Part shown: positions 36,781 through 46,569 of the stretch, in pieces
Layout of the letters: each line of letters starts with the position of its first letter
Position numbering within the stretch: the stretch's first letter is position 1
Source: Granulicella sp. 5B5
GTDB taxonomy: Bacteria > Acidobacteriota > Terriglobia > Terriglobales > Acidobacteriaceae
NCBI RefSeq assembly: GCF_014083945.1
Contig: NZ_CP046444.1
Coordinates: forward strand, 3,038,001 to 3,102,000
Reading direction: 5' to 3'
DNA length: 64,000 bases
Translations under genes and position numbers: made by a program
The notes under the pieces: model-generated
Databases searched by the model: none
What the model saw: the letters and a program-made list of their open reading frames with translations, nothing else
What the model was told of the DNA's origin: nothing

Positions 36781-38160
36781 ATGAGTCGTACTTCACGAAT
36801 AGCGCTGGGGATGGCGGGGATTGTCCTTATCGCCTATGCAGACCGCTCTCTGAGCGACGCCATACCGCTGGGATTGCTCTATCTCCTGCCTGTAACGTTG
36901 ATTTCTACAGCGCTTCGCCGCTGGCAGATACCCCTGTTAGGGATTATCTGTGCCTGCATTGCGGAGTACGCGGACAGCTATCCATGGAGCGTGCGACAGG
37001 GAGTTCCTCGCGATTCGCTTTATTTCTTTGCCTACACGGCTGCTGGCCTTTACGTGTATGAAGTGCTGTCGCGACGGCAATCTGAGCGCCTGCAAACCCT
37101 TGATCTGGAGGTGGAGATTGAGGCGCGGCGCAGAGTGGAGGAGCAACTTCGGCTGGTGGTGACAAACTCATCCATAGCGATTGTTACGGCAGATGAGGCG
37201 GGCCTCATCCTGCAAGCCAATGATGCGGCTGAACGGTTGTTTGCGGGCGAGATGACGGCATCGGGGCAAAGCGTGAAAGGTCAGCAACTCGATGCTTTTC
37301 TGCCATCACTTGCGAGAGTGCGTATCGGGGGCAGCGGCTGGGAGCATCTTAGAACGATGATGCAGTGCCAAGGAGTGCGGACCGACCAGGAGCCGTTTCT
37401 CGCAGATGTGTGGATGTCGTCCTACGGCACTTCGAGCGGCGGCCGGTTGACCGCTATGATCGTCGACTCCTCGACGGACGTCAGAGAGCGCGAAGAGGCC
37501 AGCCTGCAGCAGGTTCTGGTTGGGTCAAAGCTCGCAATAGGAGCGATGTCGCATGAGATCCGGAACATCTGCGCCGCTATATCCGTTGTTCAGCAAAATC
37601 TGCGTGCGCTGGAGCCCCACGGGCATGGGCAGGAAGACTTTGAAGCCCTGAGTCAATTGGTCCGCGCCCTGGAGCGCATTGCATCCATCGAGCTATCGAT
37701 GGTGAAGCGGCACCAGACACGTTTGAATCTTGGAGCTTTTCTGCGGGAGCTGCGAATTATCTTCGCGTCGTCTCTTCGCGAGCTCAATATTCATCTGGAT
37801 TGGCAGGTGCAATCCGATCTGCCGGAGGTATGGGCAGACTCGCAGAGCCTCCTGCAGGTGTTCCTGAATCTGCTTAGGAATTCCGAAACCGCTCTTAGCG
37901 AGGTGCAGGACCCGTGGCTGTCTGTTGAAACTTGTGTTACCCGAGATATGCTCGTTGTGCGTGTTTGCGACAATGGGCCAGGGGTAAAACAACCGAAGCA
38001 TCTGTTTAGCCCATTTGGCGCGGGTTCTACTGTCTCAGGGCTGGGCTTGTATCTTTCGCGAGCGATGATGCGTGGCTATCACGGTGAACTCCACTACGAC
38101 GCGAGCGGCCCTGGAGCAGTATTTCTGGTGCAGCTCGAGATCGCTAAGGTCAATGTATGA
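36781..38160 (+). CDS. PAS-domain sensor histidine kinase
   Basis: A 459-residue kinase. About three hydrophobic segments lie within residues 8-95, then a short coiled coil (97-125), a PAS domain (125-235), a dimerisation region with the phosphorylated His in 'SHEIRN' (His258), and an ATPase domain with 'NLLRNSETA' (N-box), 'VCDNGPGV' and 'GLGLYLSRAMM'. No metal-binding periplasmic loop is evident. Divergent from the efflux operon and translationally coupled to the regulator that follows, it may control that operon. Confidence 0.9.
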   Translation: MSRTSRIALGMAGIVLIAYADRSLSDAIPLGLLYLLPVTLISTALRRWQIPLLGIICACIAEYADSYPWSVRQGVPRDSLYFFAYTAAGLYVYEVLSRRQSERLQTLDLEVEIEARRRVEEQLRLVVTNSSIAIVTADEAGLILQANDAAERLFAGEMTASGQSVKGQQLDAFLPSLARVRIGGSGWEHLRTMMQCQGVRTDQEPFLADVWMSSYGTSSGGRLTAMIVDSSTDVREREEASLQQVLVGSKLAIGAMSHEIRNICAAISVVQQNLRALEPHGHGQEDFEALSQLVRALERIASIELSMVKRHQTRLNLGAFLRELRIIFASSLRELNIHLDWQVQSDLPEVWADSQSLLQVFLNLLRNSETALSEVQDPWLSVETCVTRDMLVVRVCDNGPGVKQPKHLFSPFGAGSTVSGLGLYLSRAMMRGYHGELHYDASGPGAVFLVQLEIAKVNV

Positions 38161-38837
38161 TTCCAGCGCCATCGCAGTCCATAAGACTTCTGTTGGTCGA
38201 TGACCACATGCTTTTTCGCGAGAGCCTTCGACGGCTTCTCGACGGAGAGACGGGCATCCACGTGGTGGGCGACTATTCGTCATCGGAGAATGTTCTTCAA
38301 GCCTTGCGCCGCGGGCTCAGGTTTGATGTGGCGCTTCTCGACTATGACCTTGGACCGCCGGAGAGGAATGGTTCGAGTGGGCTCGATCTTGCGCGTCAGA
38401 TTCGCGCGGTGTCACCGGATGCGGGCATTCTGATGGTGACTGCGGGTATGGATACCACTCTTTTACGGCAGGCAATCAAACAACTGGGCGTTGGCGTTTT
38501 TCTGAAGACGGAACCTACAGGAGAGCTATTGCTCGCGATTCAGAAGACGATGCGAGGCGAACAGTGGATTTCGTCGCGCGCGTCTCTGGCGCTGCTGTCC
38601 GAGCAGGTGGGGCAAAAGTCGGACTCTGAGGAACGAGGGGACTTCAATGAACGTGAATCGCGTGTGCTGCAGGCGGTGCTGGAAGGGAAGACCAATAAGG
38701 AGATCGGAGCCCAGATCGGGCTGAGCGAGAGTGCGGTGAAGGCGGTACTGCAAAGGTTGTTTGAGAAGACCGGTGTGCGGAGCCGCTCGCAGCTTGTGCG
38801 CTATGCGATCGAATCGAGAGGCGCGCGGCGGGAGTGA
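38157..38837 (+). CDS. NarL/LuxR-type response regulator
   Basis: A 226-residue regulator with a receiver domain (phosphoryl acceptor Asp62 in 'ALLDYD', acidic pair in 'VDDHMLF', Lys in 'FLKTE') and a C-terminal LuxR helix-turn-helix ('NERESRVLQAVLEGKTNKEI'). The start overlaps the kinase stop by 4 bases, so the two form a cognate pair. A likely target is the divergent efflux operon, but no operator was identified. Confidence 0.92.
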   Translation: MIPAPSQSIRLLLVDDHMLFRESLRRLLDGETGIHVVGDYSSSENVLQALRRGLRFDVALLDYDLGPPERNGSSGLDLARQIRAVSPDAGILMVTAGMDTTLLRQAIKQLGVGVFLKTEPTGELLLAIQKTMRGEQWISSRASLALLSEQVGQKSDSEERGDFNERESRVLQAVLEGKTNKEIGAQIGLSESAVKAVLQRLFEKTGVRSRSQLVRYAIESRGARRE

Positions 38838-38877
38838 AGTTTTCCTCCGGAAAACTGCGATATAGTAGTAAGAACAG

Positions 38878-39957
38878 GTGCTCTCGCGAATGCTCTCTGA
38901 GCCGTTTTACGACCCGGCGCGGTCGTATCAGGACAACTTCGAGCACGGCCCGTTCGGCCTCTTTGCCGACACACGACGCATTCCTCCCCCAGATGAGATA
39001 AGCCACAGCTTTCTTGGGTTGCCGGTGGCGACTCCTTTCGGTATTCCTGCGGGTCCACTGCTGAATGGGAAGTTTGTGAAGGCCGCGCTGGATAAGGGTT
39101 TCGATCTGCCGGTCTACAAGACTGTTCGGACGAGCAGATATCCATGTCATCCGTGGCCGAATGTGCTCGCGGTGAAGGTGGATGGGAACCTCGATACGGG
39201 GCGCACGCTTGTGGCCAGTGAGGACTATGGCGAACCACTCTCTATTACGAATTCGTTTGGGGTGCCCTCGTATGATCCTGAGTTCTGGCAGCCTGATATG
39301 GCGGATGCTGTGCGGCATGCCGGGCCGGGGCAGGTGGTGATTGGAAGCTTTCAAGGGACGAAGTCCGAGAATGGCAGCGTCGAAGCGTATATTGCAGACT
39401 TTGTGACTGGTGCGCGGCTGGTGAAGCAGACCGGCGTGAAGATCGTTGAGGTGAACCTGAGCTGTCCGAATGAGGGGCCGGCGAACCTGCTGTGCTTCGA
39501 TATTCCGCGCGCGAGAGCCGTGGTGGAAGCGATCAAGAATGAGCTGGGCGAGACTCCACTGTTAGCGAAGATGGCCTACTTTGGAGACGACGAACGGCTG
39601 ACAGAGTTCCTGCGTGAAGTAGGTAGCGTTGTGGATGGCCTCTGTGCGATCAATACGGTGTCGGCGACGATTGTGGATGCGCATGGACAGCAGGCGCTGC
39701 CCGGCGAAGGGCGGTTGAACAGCGGTGTTTGTGGAGCGGCGATCCAGTGGGCGGGGCTCGCGATGGTGCAACGGCTGGCGCGGCTGCGTGAGTCGCTGGG
39801 GTTGAAGTACGAGATTGTGGGTGTCGGTGGCGTGGGAGATGCCGCGGCGTTTGACAGCTATCGGCGGGCTGGTGCGGATGTTGTGATGTCTGCGACTGGA
39901 GCGATGTGGAACCCGCGCCTGGCACAACAGATCAAGGAGCAGGCCCATGAGTTGTAA
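38878..39957 (+). CDS. pyrD: Dihydroorotate dehydrogenase (class 1-like)
   Basis: A 359-residue TIM-barrel flavoenzyme oxidising dihydroorotate. The catalytic region 'EVNLSCPNEG' carries the Cys typical of class 1, and the FMN-binding end 'VGVGGVGDAAAFDSYRRAGA' is present. The N-terminal ~60 residues differ from common PyrD forms. No pyrK is adjacent, so the electron acceptor is unclear. The start is a GTG at 38878; an ATG at 38890 is possible. It leads the pyrD-E-F-C-B operon. Confidence 0.87.
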   Translation: MLSRMLSEPFYDPARSYQDNFEHGPFGLFADTRRIPPPDEISHSFLGLPVATPFGIPAGPLLNGKFVKAALDKGFDLPVYKTVRTSRYPCHPWPNVLAVKVDGNLDTGRTLVASEDYGEPLSITNSFGVPSYDPEFWQPDMADAVRHAGPGQVVIGSFQGTKSENGSVEAYIADFVTGARLVKQTGVKIVEVNLSCPNEGPANLLCFDIPRARAVVEAIKNELGETPLLAKMAYFGDDERLTEFLREVGSVVDGLCAINTVSATIVDAHGQQALPGEGRLNSGVCGAAIQWAGLAMVQRLARLRESLGLKYEIVGVGGVGDAAAFDSYRRAGADVVMSATGAMWNPRLAQQIKEQAHEL

Positions 39958-40591
39958 GCGCGAGGTTGCTGAGGCGCTGGTGGAGATTGGCGGTGTGGGC
40001 TTTCGGCCAAAGGACCCGATTACGTTCAAGTCGGGGATTCAGTCGCCTGTGTACTGCGACAATCGCCGTTTCCCGTTCCATCCGGCGCAGTGGAGCAAGG
40101 TCATTCGTGGTTTTGAGGCAATGATTGCTGAGGACAAGATCGCGGTGGATGTTGTCGGCGGGGTTGAGGCCGCGGGGATTCCGCATAGCGCTGCACTGGG
40201 TTTCCATATGCAGAAGCCTTCCGTGTTTATTCGCAAGGAAGCCAAGGGGCACGGCACAAAGAAGCGCGTAGAAGGCGGCGATGTGAAGGGTCTGCGGGTG
40301 GTGCTGGTTGAGGACCTAGTGACGACCGGCATGAGCAGTCTTGCTGCGATTGAGGCGCTGCGCGGGGAAGGCGCGGTCGTTGAGGATTGCATGGCGATCA
40401 TCAGCTACGGGTTTGCGGAAGCTGTTGAGGCGTTTGCGAGGGCTGGGGTTCGGTTGCACGCGGCGACGGATTTTGATGCGGTGCTCTCAGTTGCGGAAGA
40501 GCGTGGAGTTGTGGATGCTGCCGGCGTTGCGGTGGTTCGGGACTGGCTTCGCGAGCCGCATGGATGGGCGAAACGGCAGGGGTTCGAATAG
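39947..40591 (+). CDS. pyrE: Orotate phosphoribosyltransferase
   Basis: A 214-residue enzyme joining orotate to PRPP. The PRPP-binding motif is 'VVLVEDLVTTGMSS', and the substrate loop holds 'FIRKEAKGHGTKK'. AAGGAG precedes the ATG and the first 11 bases overlap pyrD. The order before pyrF is normal for UMP synthesis. Confidence 0.95.
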   Translation: MSCKREVAEALVEIGGVGFRPKDPITFKSGIQSPVYCDNRRFPFHPAQWSKVIRGFEAMIAEDKIAVDVVGGVEAAGIPHSAALGFHMQKPSVFIRKEAKGHGTKKRVEGGDVKGLRVVLVEDLVTTGMSSLAAIEALRGEGAVVEDCMAIISYGFAEAVEAFARAGVRLHAATDFDAVLSVAEERGVVDAAGVAVVRDWLREPHGWAKRQGFE

Positions 40592-40594
40592 AGC

Positions 40595-41416
40595 ATGAGT
40601 GACGTGATCTCCAAGTTCGAGAGGCGAGCTGAGGCTGTGACCTCGCTAGTTTGTGTTGGCCTCGATCCTGAGATCGAGCGGATTCCTGAACGATTTCTGG
40701 GTGACGCGCTGCCGTTGTTTGCGTTCTGCCGCTGGATTATCGAGCAGACTCATTCGTATGCAGTTGCGTATAAGCCGAATATGGCGTTCTTTGAGGCACG
40801 CGGAGCGTTAGGGTTTGAGGAGCTGGCGCGCACAGCAGAATATCTGCGCAATGAGCATCCTGAGATCGTGACCGTTTGCGATGCGAAGCGCGCGGACATT
40901 GGCAATACCAATCGCGGGTATGTGACGTCGATCTTTGATGCGATGGGTTTCGATGCGGTGACGCTGCATCCGTATCTGGGACGTGAGGCGCTGGCGCCAT
41001 TTCTCGAACGGAAAGACAAAGCCTCTATCATTCTGTGTCGCACGTCGAATACGGGTGCGGGTGAGTTTCAGGACCTGGTCTGTGAGGGCAAGCCGCTGTG
41101 GGAACGCGTTGCTGCGCGTGTGAGCGCAGAGTGGAATGCGAATGGCAACTGCATGTTGGTAGTTGGTGCGACGTATCCGAGCGAGATGCGCAGGATTCGT
41201 GAGGTTGCGCCGAGGATGCCGTTTCTTGTGCCGGGTGTGGGTGCGCAGGGTGGCGATGTCGCTGCGGTGGTTACTGCCGGGCTGGATGCGAAGGGCAAAG
41301 GACTGTTGATCAGCAGCTCGCGCGGGATACTGTTTGCCGATGATCCGGCTGCGGCTGCGCGGCTGTTGCGGGATGAGATCAACGTTGCGCGGGAGACTGT
41401 TCATGCTGCGCGTTGA
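40595..41416 (+). CDS. pyrF: Orotidine 5'-phosphate decarboxylase (class 2)
   Basis: A 273-residue TIM-barrel enzyme making UMP. The catalytic segment is 'VCDAKRADIGNT' (DxKxxD, about 93-104). The length and N-terminus 'LVCVGLDPEIERIP' mark the longer class 2 (PyrF type 2) form. The gene begins 3 bases after pyrE and overlaps pyrC by 14. Confidence 0.95.
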   Translation: MSDVISKFERRAEAVTSLVCVGLDPEIERIPERFLGDALPLFAFCRWIIEQTHSYAVAYKPNMAFFEARGALGFEELARTAEYLRNEHPEIVTVCDAKRADIGNTNRGYVTSIFDAMGFDAVTLHPYLGREALAPFLERKDKASIILCRTSNTGAGEFQDLVCEGKPLWERVAARVSAEWNANGNCMLVVGATYPSEMRRIREVAPRMPFLVPGVGAQGGDVAAVVTAGLDAKGKGLLISSSRGILFADDPAAAARLLRDEINVARETVHAAR

Positions 41417-42641
41417 GGGCACGATCGCCAATCATGACCGGGTGTTTGAAGGTGCGATCGAGATTGATACCGATTCAGGATTAATTATTTCGGTGGGGCC
41501 TAAGACTGGGAAGAGCGATCTTGACGTTGGCGATGCGGTGATCTTTCCTGGGTTTGGGGACATCCACATTCATGCCCGTGAAGATGCCAGCGGGACGCAG
41601 ATGTACAAGGAAGATTTTGTGACGGCGTCGGATGCTGCTCTCCATGGCGGCGTGGTGCATGTGGCGGACATGCCGAACAATCCAGTGGCTCCGGTGGACG
41701 ATGCTCGGTATGCGGAGAAGGAGAGGCTGACGGCGAAGTCTGTGGTGCATGTGACGCTGTATGCGGGCATTGGGCCGGAGACCGAGCCGCTGCATCGGCA
41801 TGTACCGTACAAGGCGTTTATGGGGCCTTCGGTGGGTGATCTGTTCTTTGCCTCGCAAGAGCAGCTTGAAGGCGTGATTGCGAAGTATCGCGGACGCAAT
41901 GTGAGCTTTCACTGTGAAGACCCTGTGATTCTGCAGGAGAGCAAGGGCGCAGCGACGCATGAGGCACGAAGGCCGGCGCGAGCGGAGATTACGGCGACCG
42001 AGTTTGCGCTGTACCTGATCGAGAGGTACGAACTGCAAGGGAAGTTGTGTCACTACTCGACTGAAGGCGGGCTGCCGAAGATTGCGGCAGCGAAAGCCAA
42101 AGGCGTGCGCGTGACGGCTGAGGTGACGCCGCATCACCTGTTCTTTGATGAGACGATGCTGACGGATGAGAACCGGATGGCGTTGCAGATGAATCCTCCG
42201 TTGCGCGGGAGTGCCGACCGGCTGGCGCTGATTGAAGCTCTACGGAGTGGACTGCTGGATTACGTTGCGACCGATCATGCTCCGCATACGCTGGAAGAGA
42301 AGGCTCATGGTGTGAGCGGCGTTCCGCTGCTGGATACTTACGGTGCGTTTGCTACGTGGTTGATGCGTGAGCATCGGTTTACGGCGCAGGAGATTGCGCG
42401 GGTGTGTGCGTACAATCCGGGACGGTTTGTGAAGGAGTTTCTGCCACAGAGTTTTGGTGAGGGTTATGGGGTGGTGGCCCCGGGATTTGTGGGGTCGTTG
42501 ACGGTGCTGGATCTGAACTCGCCGTGGATGGTGCGGCGCGAAGAGATGCGGACGAAGTGTGCGTGGTCGCCGTTTGAGGGGTTCACGTTTCCGGGCCGGG
42601 TGAAGGCGACGGTTGTTCATGGAAAGGTGTACCAGAGCTGA
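41403..42641 (+). CDS. pyrC: Dihydroorotase
   Basis: A 412-residue amidohydrolase from the ATG at 41403. The metal-binding HxH is in 'FGDIHIHARED' (His55, His57), and the catalytic Asp region is 'ATDHAPHTLEEK'. 'MNPPLRGSADR' is usual in dihydroorotase. The residue after HIH is Ala where Leu or Val is frequent. Its place in the pyr operon supports the assignment over other amidohydrolases. Confidence 0.9.
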   Translation: MLRVEGTIANHDRVFEGAIEIDTDSGLIISVGPKTGKSDLDVGDAVIFPGFGDIHIHAREDASGTQMYKEDFVTASDAALHGGVVHVADMPNNPVAPVDDARYAEKERLTAKSVVHVTLYAGIGPETEPLHRHVPYKAFMGPSVGDLFFASQEQLEGVIAKYRGRNVSFHCEDPVILQESKGAATHEARRPARAEITATEFALYLIERYELQGKLCHYSTEGGLPKIAAAKAKGVRVTAEVTPHHLFFDETMLTDENRMALQMNPPLRGSADRLALIEALRSGLLDYVATDHAPHTLEEKAHGVSGVPLLDTYGAFATWLMREHRFTAQEIARVCAYNPGRFVKEFLPQSFGEGYGVVAPGFVGSLTVLDLNSPWMVRREEMRTKCAWSPFEGFTFPGRVKATVVHGKVYQS

Positions 42642-42643
42642 GT

Positions 42644-43570
42644 ATGGAGAAGCTACGACATGTGATCAGCGCGCGGCAGTTCGACGATCCGGAGTATCTG
42701 AACGGATTGTTCGATGTTGCCAACCAGATGGAGCGGGACGATGTGTTCCGTGCGCTGACGGACCCGCTGCGTGGGCGCATCCTGGCGACGTTGTTCTATG
42801 AGCCGAGTACGCGGACGCGGTTCAGCTTTGAGGCTGCGATGCAGAAGCTGGGCGGCGGCGTGCTGACGGCGGAGAACATGCGCGAGAGCAGCTCGGCGAC
42901 CAAGGGCGAGACGATCGAAGACACGATCCGGATCGTGAGCGGCTATGCGGATGCGATTGCGATTCGGCACTACGAGCAGGGGACTGCTGAGGCTGCGGCG
43001 CGGATCTCGCCGGTGCCGGTGATCAATGCCGGCGATGGCGTGGGTGAGCATCCGACGCAGGCGCTGACGGATGTGTATACGATCCGCAAGGAGCTGGGGC
43101 GGTTGAGCGGGCTGCGGGTGGTGCTGGTGGGCGACCTGCTGAATGGGCGGACGATCCACTCGCTGCTGCCGCTGCTGGCGTTGTACAAGGATGTGCAGGT
43201 TGACCTGGTTTCTCCATGGCAACTGCGGCTGCCGCTGAAGCACCGCGAGTATCTGCTGGAGAAGCATGTGGCCTTCCATGAGAGTGAGAAGCTGGATGGT
43301 CTGATCGAGCAGGCGGATGTTTTGTACATCACGCGGGTGCAGAAGGAGCGGTTTGCCACCGTGGAGGAGTATGACGCGGTGAAGGACAGCTACATCCTGG
43401 ATGCTCGGATGGCTGACCGGTTGAAGCCGGAGGCGATCATTATGCATGCGCTGCCGCGGGTGAATGAGATCTCGCCGGAGGTGGATGCGAATGCGAGGGC
43501 GGCGTACTTCCGGCAGGCGAAGAATGGTCTGTACATCCGGATGGCGCTGTTGAAGACGCTGCTGGCTTAG
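42644..43570 (+). CDS. pyrB: Aspartate carbamoyltransferase catalytic chain
   Basis: A 308-residue transferase. The carbamoyl-phosphate motif STRTR is at 55-59, and 'HPTQALTDVYTI' and 'HALPRVNEI' are typical. No regulatory pyrI follows, in keeping with the unregulated or differently regulated form common outside enterobacteria. It is last in the operon and starts 2 bases after pyrC. The 153 bp downstream hold a C-rich run and a small hairpin (GGTGG-ATA-CCACC) near 43620. Confidence 0.95.
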   Translation: MEKLRHVISARQFDDPEYLNGLFDVANQMERDDVFRALTDPLRGRILATLFYEPSTRTRFSFEAAMQKLGGGVLTAENMRESSSATKGETIEDTIRIVSGYADAIAIRHYEQGTAEAAARISPVPVINAGDGVGEHPTQALTDVYTIRKELGRLSGLRVVLVGDLLNGRTIHSLLPLLALYKDVQVDLVSPWQLRLPLKHREYLLEKHVAFHESEKLDGLIEQADVLYITRVQKERFATVEEYDAVKDSYILDARMADRLKPEAIIMHALPRVNEISPEVDANARAAYFRQAKNGLYIRMALLKTLLA

Positions 43571-43723
43571 CCCCTCCCCCGCTTTAGGGCTAAAATCCGC
43601 TTGAATATAGGCTTAGCGGTGGATACCACCTGTGCATGAGATTGGCTCCTACTTCTATTTTAGTGGATTGGTAAGACTGATGGTGCGCCCGGGCTTGGGG
43701 CAGGGCAATTCCCAATAACGTCA

Positions 43724-45907
43724 TTACAGTCGATTGCGAAAGAACCGCCACGCCTCCCTGATCCGCTCCGTGTGGGAGAGGATGTAGTCTGCGTTGAGAC
43801 GCTCCCGGTCATAGAAGTACAGGGAGAGGGCCTGGGTCGGCTCTGGTACGGTCGCGAGATTTGGCTCGATGTAGTTGGCGCTTTGAGCTGAAGAAGAAGC
43901 GATACCCGTCTCTTGAGCATAGCTCCAGTCCTCGTTGCCACGTATCTGTATCGGCCGTGCCTTCATATCCCGGCGTGGCGTTAGCGGGAACTCCAACTGA
44001 ATACCTGCCTGCAACCAGCGTTTTGAATCATTCGGCGTTACCGTATCCTTGAAATACAGTGACACCGACGTATCCCCGAAGAACCGCTGCATGCTTACCA
44101 TCGAGCCGGTATCCTGTCCCCAGAAACGTCCCGCTGTTCCCTCAAAGGCCAGATCGTGATGTGCGAGGAAAAACCGGTAGGAACCGAGCAGCACACTGCG
44201 AGTAGCACCACTGTCACGCCCCCATGATTGGAGTACTTTGACGCGGTTCATACCGCCCCCAAGGGTCCAGCTCAGCTCATTGAGCATGCCATTGGTGGTG
44301 GTTAGAATCTTGCCTCCGCCCAGGTTGGCCACCAGCCCCGGAGCCAGTGGCAGCGCCTGAAAGAACATCAGACGATCAAGCTGTGCTGGGGTGTGGTAAG
44401 ACGCATAGACCTGTCCGCTGTCGAGGTTGCCACTCCATGCTACCGGGAGGTCCCAACGGGCCACACCAGTCGCCCCCCGCCAGAGCGGCAACTGCAATTC
44501 CGGTCGGATGGAGAGTTGGTAGTCGAAAACTCCATATTCGGTCCCGACCAAGGTCGTCAAAGACGGATACACCATCACCGAGGGCTTGAGACGTCCCGGG
44601 TTATCATTTCCAGCGACGAAGTTGACCCCATCTTCGCTCGTCAGTTTCTGAGACACAATGAGAGTCGGTGCATTGGTCGGCTCGCTCGCCTCCAGCCAGT
44701 TGCGCAGCGGCAGAAGCTGGGTTTCGATCTGCAGAAGCGCCAGCCCTTTGCGCCTTATCACCAGCCGGAGTTGTTCGGCGTCGTTTACGGCAGTCTGGCT
44801 GACAATCCCGGCAACTACCCCGATTGCATCAAGTTCGCTGTGGTTGTAGCGGATGTTCTCATACTCCACCACAAGCGTCTTCCCCTGTAATCCCACCCGC
44901 ACATTGACAAAGCCAGCCTTGACCAGACGGTCCCGCAGCGCCTCCAGCGATCCCGGTTCTACATTGTTGCTCGGGGAGATTGGTTTCGGAACCGGCATCA
45001 CGGTGCCGGCCTTGACCAGGCTGTCAAGCGGCACCATCACTGGCACCGGTTCCGCATCGTTGCTCTGAGAGCTTGGCATTGGAGCCGGTGGCTGCACTTT
45101 TCTGGCGGTGAGCGCACCCCAGAGAGTTCTTTGCACCGGTGGTTTTCCGGAAGCCATCGTCGACGCGTCACCGTGACGGGTCGATCGTTTGAAGTCAAGC
45201 GGGATGTTCAAACCGCCGCTTATTACCAGCCCTTGCGTATGCTGAACCGGTGTGGAGAAGGTGACCGTCAACCGGGCCGGGATATAGGGAAGTGCCGGAG
45301 CGATCAGACGCACCCCCGCATTCGTGTTGCGGGTATCATAGTCCCCCAACAGGGTCACCCAGTCATATGCCCTGAGTTCCATGCCGCCGAACGCCCCTTT
45401 CATCCGGTCCGGTCCGAGGCCATAGCCTGCAGACACCCGCAACCAGCCAAGAGGATCAACCGAACCAGCTACATACTTCGTCTCGATGAAATGAGTCTGC
45501 CCTCCCACATCCTGCATTCCCACTGCGAGGGCCGGGGAAAAGCGGAAGCGGGAGGTCAGCGGGTCGGTGGACAACTTCCAATTCATGGACAGATGCCGGA
45601 TGGCCGATGCCGGCGGGACGAAGGCGGCATTGGTCAGGCTACCGCCAACCTCGGCAAAGTTGAACAGCCCGACCGAGAAAAGATAGTTGTCCTCCCATTT
45701 GGGGACCCCGACTTTCGGAAATTTGTCCTCCTGGTTGCTGTAGAGGAGGTCGAAGGTCCCCTCCTGTTGAACATGGGCATTGGGGGTATTGAGAATACCG
45801 GAGAATCCCTGCAGGGAAAGAGCCGAATCCTGATTGGCTTGTGCATACAAGCCACGGCCAATAGTGAGGCAGAGCAGTACCAGAATGGCCTGAGCTCTTA
45901 GTTTCAT
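43724..45907 (-). CDS. YjbH-like outer-membrane protein (exopolysaccharide-associated)
   Basis: A 727-residue exported protein from the ATG at 45907, preceded by GAGGTG. The signal peptide ends about 'GLYAQ'. The N-terminus 'LQGFSGILNTPNAHVQQEGT' and the beta-rich repeats match the YjbH/YmcA family (PF06082). In enterobacteria yjbH sits with yjbEFG, which are absent here. Codon use is visibly less GC-biased than in neighbouring genes, so transfer is possible. Confidence 0.85.
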   Translation of the reverse strand: MKLRAQAILVLLCLTIGRGLYAQANQDSALSLQGFSGILNTPNAHVQQEGTFDLLYSNQEDKFPKVGVPKWEDNYLFSVGLFNFAEVGGSLTNAAFVPPASAIRHLSMNWKLSTDPLTSRFRFSPALAVGMQDVGGQTHFIETKYVAGSVDPLGWLRVSAGYGLGPDRMKGAFGGMELRAYDWVTLLGDYDTRNTNAGVRLIAPALPYIPARLTVTFSTPVQHTQGLVISGGLNIPLDFKRSTRHGDASTMASGKPPVQRTLWGALTARKVQPPAPMPSSQSNDAEPVPVMVPLDSLVKAGTVMPVPKPISPSNNVEPGSLEALRDRLVKAGFVNVRVGLQGKTLVVEYENIRYNHSELDAIGVVAGIVSQTAVNDAEQLRLVIRRKGLALLQIETQLLPLRNWLEASEPTNAPTLIVSQKLTSEDGVNFVAGNDNPGRLKPSVMVYPSLTTLVGTEYGVFDYQLSIRPELQLPLWRGATGVARWDLPVAWSGNLDSGQVYASYHTPAQLDRLMFFQALPLAPGLVANLGGGKILTTTNGMLNELSWTLGGGMNRVKVLQSWGRDSGATRSVLLGSYRFFLAHHDLAFEGTAGRFWGQDTGSMVSMQRFFGDTSVSLYFKDTVTPNDSKRWLQAGIQLEFPLTPRRDMKARPIQIRGNEDWSYAQETGIASSSAQSANYIEPNLATVPEPTQALSLYFYDRERLNADYILSHTERIREAWRFFRNRL

Positions 45908-46569
45908 GGCAAATTGCACCTCATGAGGTGGTAGATACATCTCCAGTGGCTCTCATCGTTACTTACCCAGTTTTCGAATTCCGGGACTACGAATCCCGTG
46001 CAAAATCCCCCAGGAGAGCTGATTGAGTGGATAATGGGCAGAAATACTCCCCCAAGTTCGGCGCGGTCTGCCAGATGTTTTATGTCAGGAGCGGAATCAG
46101 TCTAGCACAATGAATTTGCCTCAAAATTTGCCAATCCATATGAGCACGAAAACGCATTCTGAGCGAAGCCGATAGAGGGAAGTGGGCTCCGAAGGAAACC
46201 GGGCGTCCGAGGCCATTTTGGGCAGCGTTATTCATTTTATTGGGTAGCTTCATCTATCTGTGATGAAAGCCTCAGTTGCTCGGCTGGTTCAGAGGCGTAG
46301 GTCGTGGCGCCTATTGGAACACTATGGCGTCACAGTGCACTGATATGGTGCCGGTAAACGGCAGATATGGTATGGTGATCGCAGGTAAAGCATCGTACTC
46401 TAGAGGGGACATTCGCAATCGTGAAGTTGCGGGGAGCACCCGAGGCGCTGTCTACCAACATTGACTTTCAAACCAAGCTTATATTCTGCAGTTGGATTTT
46501 CCGCCGGTCCTGTTCACCTGAGGCTTGATGCTCTTCGGTGTCCGCGCGCAACTCAAAGGAGGATTCACT
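45908..46569. other. Divergent intergenic region, no clear gene
   Basis: A 662-bp space between the YjbH-like gene and the lipoprotein. It holds a short inverted repeat (cggga/tcccg) near 45990 and is less GC-rich than the rest of the window. A 62-codon frame at 46276-46464 has no homology I can recognise. Promoters for both flanking genes should lie here. Confidence 0.4.

Noticed and set aside
46276-46464. 62-codon frame before the lipoprotein
   Set aside because: No homology or ribosome site; low coding likelihood.
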